DNA of 64,000 nt from Halomonas organivorans (lineage in GTDB: Bacteria; Pseudomonadota; Gammaproteobacteria; Pseudomonadales; Halomonadaceae): assembly GCF_014192055.1 (NCBI RefSeq), contig NZ_JACHXM010000015.1, forward strand, positions 25,218 to 89,217, in the 5' to 3' direction. The translations under genes and the position numbers were made by a program. Under the pieces are notes generated by a model that was not told the origin of the DNA, made no database searches, and worked only from the letters and a program-made list of their open reading frames with translations. Below, in pieces: positions 57,312 through 64,000 of this stretch. Each line of letters opens with the position of its first letter. The stretch's first letter is position 1.

Positions 57312-58536
57312 TCGCACTGTGGCTTGCCTTCGCCCTGCTGCTGGTGCCGGCGCTGTGGCTGCTGGTGCTGCCGCTGCGGCGCGCCGGCGCCGTGGCCCGG
57401 GCCCAGTCCGACTACGAGGCCGACGATCGCACTACCCGGCAGAACGTCGCCGTCTACCGTCGCCGGCTGGCCTCTCTGGAGGCCGCTCGCGAGCGCGGCG
57501 AGATCGATGCGGCGCGCTTCGACGAGGATCGCCTCGAGCTCGAGCGCAGCCTGCTCGACGATGCCTCGGCGTCGACCCGTTCACCGCTCAAGCCGGCCGG
57601 TGCAGGCAAGCTGCTGGTGCCGCTGGCGATGGTCGCCCTGGTGGTGGTCAGCGTGCTCTGGTATCGCTGGGAGGGCGCCGAGGGTGACCTGGCGCTCTAC
57701 CGCATCCAGCAGCAGGTGATGGCCGACCCCGAGGCCAGCTTGCCCGAACTGATCGGCCGCCTGGAGACCCAGGCCGCTCGCCAGCCCGACAATCCCAACG
57801 TCTGGCGCTCGCTGTTCCCGCTCTATCGCGACAGCGGACGCGTCAGCGAGGCCGATCGCGCGCTGACTCGGCTGTTGGACCTCGAGGGGCGCACTCCCTG
57901 GCTGCTCGCCGAACTGGCCCAGCTGCGTTACTTCGCTGCCGGCCGCGAGCTCACGCCAGATGTTCAGGCGCTGGTCGACGAGGCCCTGGCGGCCGATCCG
58001 GGCCAGCCCACCGTGCTTGGCATGCTGGGCATCGAGGCCTTCGAGAGCGCCGACTACGAGACGGCCATCGATCGCTGGCGTCGTGCCATCGCCGGCATGG
58101 ACAATCCCGAGGCCGCCGAGGCTCTGCGTCAGGGCATCCGTGCCGCCCAGCGACGTATGGGCCAGACGCCGGACGCGAGCGGGGCGCCGGGCGTCCGCGT
58201 GCGCGTCAGCCTGGCCCCCGAGCTGGTTGGACGCCTGGACGCCGACACCGCCGTGTTCGTGGTGGCCCGGGACATGGCCGGCGAGCTGCCGCCCCTGGCG
58301 GTGGTGCGCACCACCCTGGGCGAGTTGCCGACCACCCTGACCCTCGATGACGGCGACGCCATGGCCCCCGGAGCCCGGCTGTCCGCTGTCGAGGACGTGC
58401 GCCTGGTGGTGCGGGCCTCGGCCAGCGGCCAGGCCGAGCCCCATCCCGGCGACCTGATGGGACGGCTCGAGGGGGTGGCGGTCGGCGAGGCCGACGGCGA
58501 GCCCGAACCACTGGTCATCGACAGGGTCGTGGAATA

Positions 58537-58537
<1 letters not shown>
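57308..58537 (+). CDS. ccmI: Cytochrome c maturation chaperone CcmI (CycH)
   Basis: Binds the C-terminus of apocytochromes and hands them to CcmFH. The 409-residue protein has two N-terminal membrane segments (about 2-20 and 95-115) flanking a cytoplasmic coiled coil with the leucine-zipper-like NVAVYRRRLASLEAARERGEI, then periplasmic TPR repeats (about 140-270) and a C-terminal CycH beta domain. Overlaps with ccmH and smc show it closes a translationally chained operon. Confidence 0.94.
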
Positions 58538-62031
<3,494 letters not shown>

Positions 62032-62257
62032 TGGGCTTGAACGCCAACGGCAAAAGGGTTAACAAGGAAGAAAGCGATGTTGCATTGCACGTATATGAAG
62101 GGATTTTCGCAGGGCGATTGCAGAGGACCGGTGCGAGTTCCGTTAAAAAAGAGCGGACTTGACAACCAAAATAATTGGTCCTTTTTCGGGCAATCGCGCT
62201 ATGCTGTTGACGGACAACCATCAGGCATGGCGCCTTAGCAAAAAGGCATGACGACCC
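62032..62257 (+). other. AT-richer gap between smc and zipA
   Basis: About 225 bp, clearly lower in GC than the genes. It holds a TTGACA (62159-62164) without a proper -10 at the right distance, a TATGCT (62199-62204) without a good -35, and a small ACCAA-AATAA-TTGGT inverted repeat followed by CCTTTTT (62166-62186) that could be a weak terminator for the ccm-smc unit. No gene is seen. Confidence 0.4.
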
Positions 62258-63808
62258 ATGGAACTAAGAGAGTGGCTGATCATTCTGGGGCTGGCGCTGG
62301 TGACGTTGATCGTCATCGACGGCGTGCGTCGCCTGCAGCGCCAGCGTCTTGTCCCGCGCCTCGACCAGGCCGGACACGATGCCCAGGGCCCCGATGAGGA
62401 CCCCGAAGCAGTGGCCCGCGAGGCCGAAATCAACTGGGAGCTGCCCAACGGAGGGGCGCGAGTCGTCAGGCCGGCGGACGAGCGAGGCGTACAGCCCAAG
62501 CCCAAGCTCCAGCGCCAGGATCATCCTGGCCCGTCTCGCGTATTGTCGGAGTTTCGTCGACAGCAGGGCGAACAGGAGCCGGCCGAGTCACCGTCTCCCG
62601 GGGCTCAACGCCAGGCGGATGAAGGAGCGTCGCGTGAGAGCGAGCGCCCGTTCGCGGCCCGGCACCGGGAAGAGCAGGACGTGGCGTCCGCTCATGCGCG
62701 CGTCGCGGACCCGGCAGAGGCGCGCCCGTCCGCCGATGCCGGCCAGCCTGCGCCGGCGGAGGCTCCCCCGAACGACGCGGCGCGTCGCGAGCCCGCCCTC
62801 GGCGATGACGCCGAACGGCCCGAGGCAGACGCGCCTGAACCGCTGGTAGCCGACCCCGCCGATCACGATGGCTACGATGAGGAGCACTATCGGCTGGTCG
62901 ACCTGGAAGGCATGGGCGACTCCCTGAAGAGCGGCTCCCGGCGGGTCGGCTCCTCGGTGCAGCGCTTCGGGGCCTCCCTGCAGAAGAATCTCGCGGAACG
63001 ACGCGATCAGAAGCGTGCCCGCCGTGAGCAGGAGAAAGCCGAGAAGGCGAAGCGTGAACAGGCTGCCCGCGAGGCGCGGCAGGCCGAGAAAGTGAAGCGC
63101 GAACAGGCCGCCCGCGAGGCGCAGCAAGCCGAGGAAGTGGCTCGTCAGCAGCGTGAGGCCGAGGCCCGCGCGCAGGAGGTCGAGCGTCGCCAGGCGGCCG
63201 ACCTCGAGGAGAACGATCCGCTGTTCGCTCCCCGCCGCGAGGCCTCCGCCGAATCGTCGAGCCCTCCGCCCCAGGAAGACGACGTGGTGCGTGCTCACCC
63301 GGTGCTCGAGAAGGCGCTGCGTCACGACGTCGACGCCGATCATGCCCGTGACACCCTGGGCGAGGCCGAGGAGCTGATCGTGATCAGCGTCATGGCGCGC
63401 GGTGAGGAGGGGTTCTCCGGCACCGCACTGCTCGACCTGATGCTGGCCTGTGGCCTGCGTTACAGTCGCGACATGGGTATCTTCCATCGCTTCGAGACCG
63501 AGGATCCGGGCAGTGCCCTGCAGTTCTCGATGGTCAACGTGGTCAAGCCGGGGACCTTCCCCATCGAGGCCATGGACGACTTCCTCACCCCGGGCATCAC
63601 CCTGCTGATGCCGCTGCCGGGGGCCTCCGACACGTCGGCGGCCTTCGAGGCCATGGTCGAGACCGCGATGGTCATCGTCCGTCACCTGGGCGGCGAGCTG
63701 AAAGACGAGAACATGAGCGTGATGACCGCGCAGACCGTCGAGTTTGCTCGCCAGCGCGTGCAGGAGTTCGAGCGGCGCCATCGTCTGCATCGCTATCAGG
63801 TCAACTAA
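62258..63808 (+). CDS. zipA: Cell division protein ZipA
   Basis: Tethers FtsZ to the inner membrane at mid-cell. The 516-residue protein has an N-terminal membrane anchor (about 3-24, LREWLIILGLALVTLIVIDGV), a long charged and Pro/Ala-rich linker with an Arg/Glu/Ala coiled-coil repeat (about 245-315, AREARQAEKVKREQAAREA type), and the C-terminal FtsZ-binding domain (about 370-505; MARGEEGFSGTALLDLMLACGLRY). It is much longer than E. coli ZipA (328 residues) owing to the linker. Synteny with smc supports the assignment. Confidence 0.95.
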   Translation: MELREWLIILGLALVTLIVIDGVRRLQRQRLVPRLDQAGHDAQGPDEDPEAVAREAEINWELPNGGARVVRPADERGVQPKPKLQRQDHPGPSRVLSEFRRQQGEQEPAESPSPGAQRQADEGASRESERPFAARHREEQDVASAHARVADPAEARPSADAGQPAPAEAPPNDAARREPALGDDAERPEADAPEPLVADPADHDGYDEEHYRLVDLEGMGDSLKSGSRRVGSSVQRFGASLQKNLAERRDQKRARREQEKAEKAKREQAAREARQAEKVKREQAAREAQQAEEVARQQREAEARAQEVERRQAADLEENDPLFAPRREASAESSSPPPQEDDVVRAHPVLEKALRHDVDADHARDTLGEAEELIVISVMARGEEGFSGTALLDLMLACGLRYSRDMGIFHRFETEDPGSALQFSMVNVVKPGTFPIEAMDDFLTPGITLLMPLPGASDTSAAFEAMVETAMVIVRHLGGELKDENMSVMTAQTVEFARQRVQEFERRHRLHRYQVN

Positions 63809-63836
63809 AGCCGGAAGCGATAAGCCATAAGCTGGA
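63809..63836. repeat. Degenerate AGC heptads directly after the zipA stop
   Basis: Four successive heptads AGCCGGA-AGCGATA-AGCCATA-AGCTGGA begin at the base after the zipA TAA. They share AGC at positions 1-3 and a final A with the heptads at 3028-3076 and 7780-7807. Confidence 0.75.
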
Positions 63837-63843
63837 AGAGAAG

Positions 63844-63878
63844 AGCAACCCCCGTGAGGTCACCCCACGGGGGTTGCT
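63844..63878 (+). terminator. Intrinsic-type terminator after zipA
   Basis: A 13-bp perfect stem AGCAACCCCCGTG / CACGGGGGTTGCT with a 9-nt loop; the tail GCTTTGG is only weakly T-rich. Confidence 0.75.
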
Positions 63879-63907
63879 GCTTTGGTAAGCTAGGGGATTA
63901 TGCTGGC

Positions 63908-64000
63908 TTCGAGCTTCGAGCTTCGAGCTTCGAGCTTCGAGCTTCGAGCTTCGAGCTTCGAGCTTCGAGCTTCGAGCTTCGAGCTTCGAGCTTCGAGCTT
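63908..64000. repeat. Heptanucleotide array of TTCGAGC, at least 13 copies, cut by window end
   Basis: Thirteen perfect TTCGAGC copies (63908-63998) plus the first two bases of a fourteenth run to the last base. Unit, phase and left flank (TTATGCTG then two bases) match the array at 3112 on the same strand, 60.8 kb away. Confidence 0.95.

Overview
The window is ordinary, gene-dense chromosomal DNA from a high-GC gammaproteobacterium. Several stretches keep the gene order I know from Pseudomonas: priA-rpmE-malic enzyme-ponA-pilMNOPQ-aroKB-gltBD, fdxA-mutS-cinA-recA-recX, alaS-lysC-csrA-tRNA, and smc-zipA. The blocks are joined differently, and there is a complete sodium-pump oxaloacetate decarboxylase (oadGAB). 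A halophilic Halomonas-type bacterium (Halomonadaceae) is my best guess; this is inferred from content and order, not proved. I see no prophage, insertion sequence, CRISPR array or rRNA operon.

Layout. 1-10037 (minus strand): ubiE-ubiJ-ubiB (ubiquinone; ubiB is cut by the window edge), a DUF971 gene, hslVU protease, a SPOR protein, argS and priA. 10181-11931 (plus): rpmE and a short malic enzyme. 12009-15348 (minus): a DUF481 outer-membrane protein and PBP1A. 15601-22150 (plus): type IV pilus assembly genes pilMNOPQ translationally chained to aroK-aroB. 22603-32651 (plus): gltBD (glutamate synthase), pyrG, kdsA, eno. 32652-33162: eno terminator, a GGA-rich RNA gene and a shared hairpin. 33163-36316 (minus): fdxA and mutS. 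36464-43148 (plus): pncC, recA-recX, alaS, lysC, csrA. 43235-43573: tRNA-Ser and two identical tRNA-Arg. 43723-44736 (minus): dusC. 44844-50237 (plus): oadGAB and a two-domain acyltransferase (OlsF-like). 50178-51274 (minus): a LexA/UmuD-like S24 peptidase and yigZ. 51479-58537 (plus): the complete ccmABCDEFGHI cytochrome c maturation operon. 58537-63808 (plus): smc and zipA.

Functional links. recA and the S24 peptidase gene each carry a perfect CTGT-N8-ACAG LexA box, so both should be SOS-induced. csrA (42945) and the GGA-rich RNA (about 32840-33035) look like the two halves of a Csr/Rsm post-transcriptional switch. This RNA is the most interesting element: 12 GGA triplets in about 160 nt, several in hairpin loops (two strong stems), an intrinsic terminator, and a position beside fdxA, where Pseudomonas keeps rsmZ.

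The second unexplained structure is a family of heptanucleotide tandem arrays (TTCGAGC x13 at two places, GCCTCGG/A x10, CAGCCCG x5, TTCCAGC x3-4, and degenerate AGCNNNA heptads). They sit between genes, several starting at or just after stop codons (gltD, priA, zipA, hslU). I cannot assign them a function.
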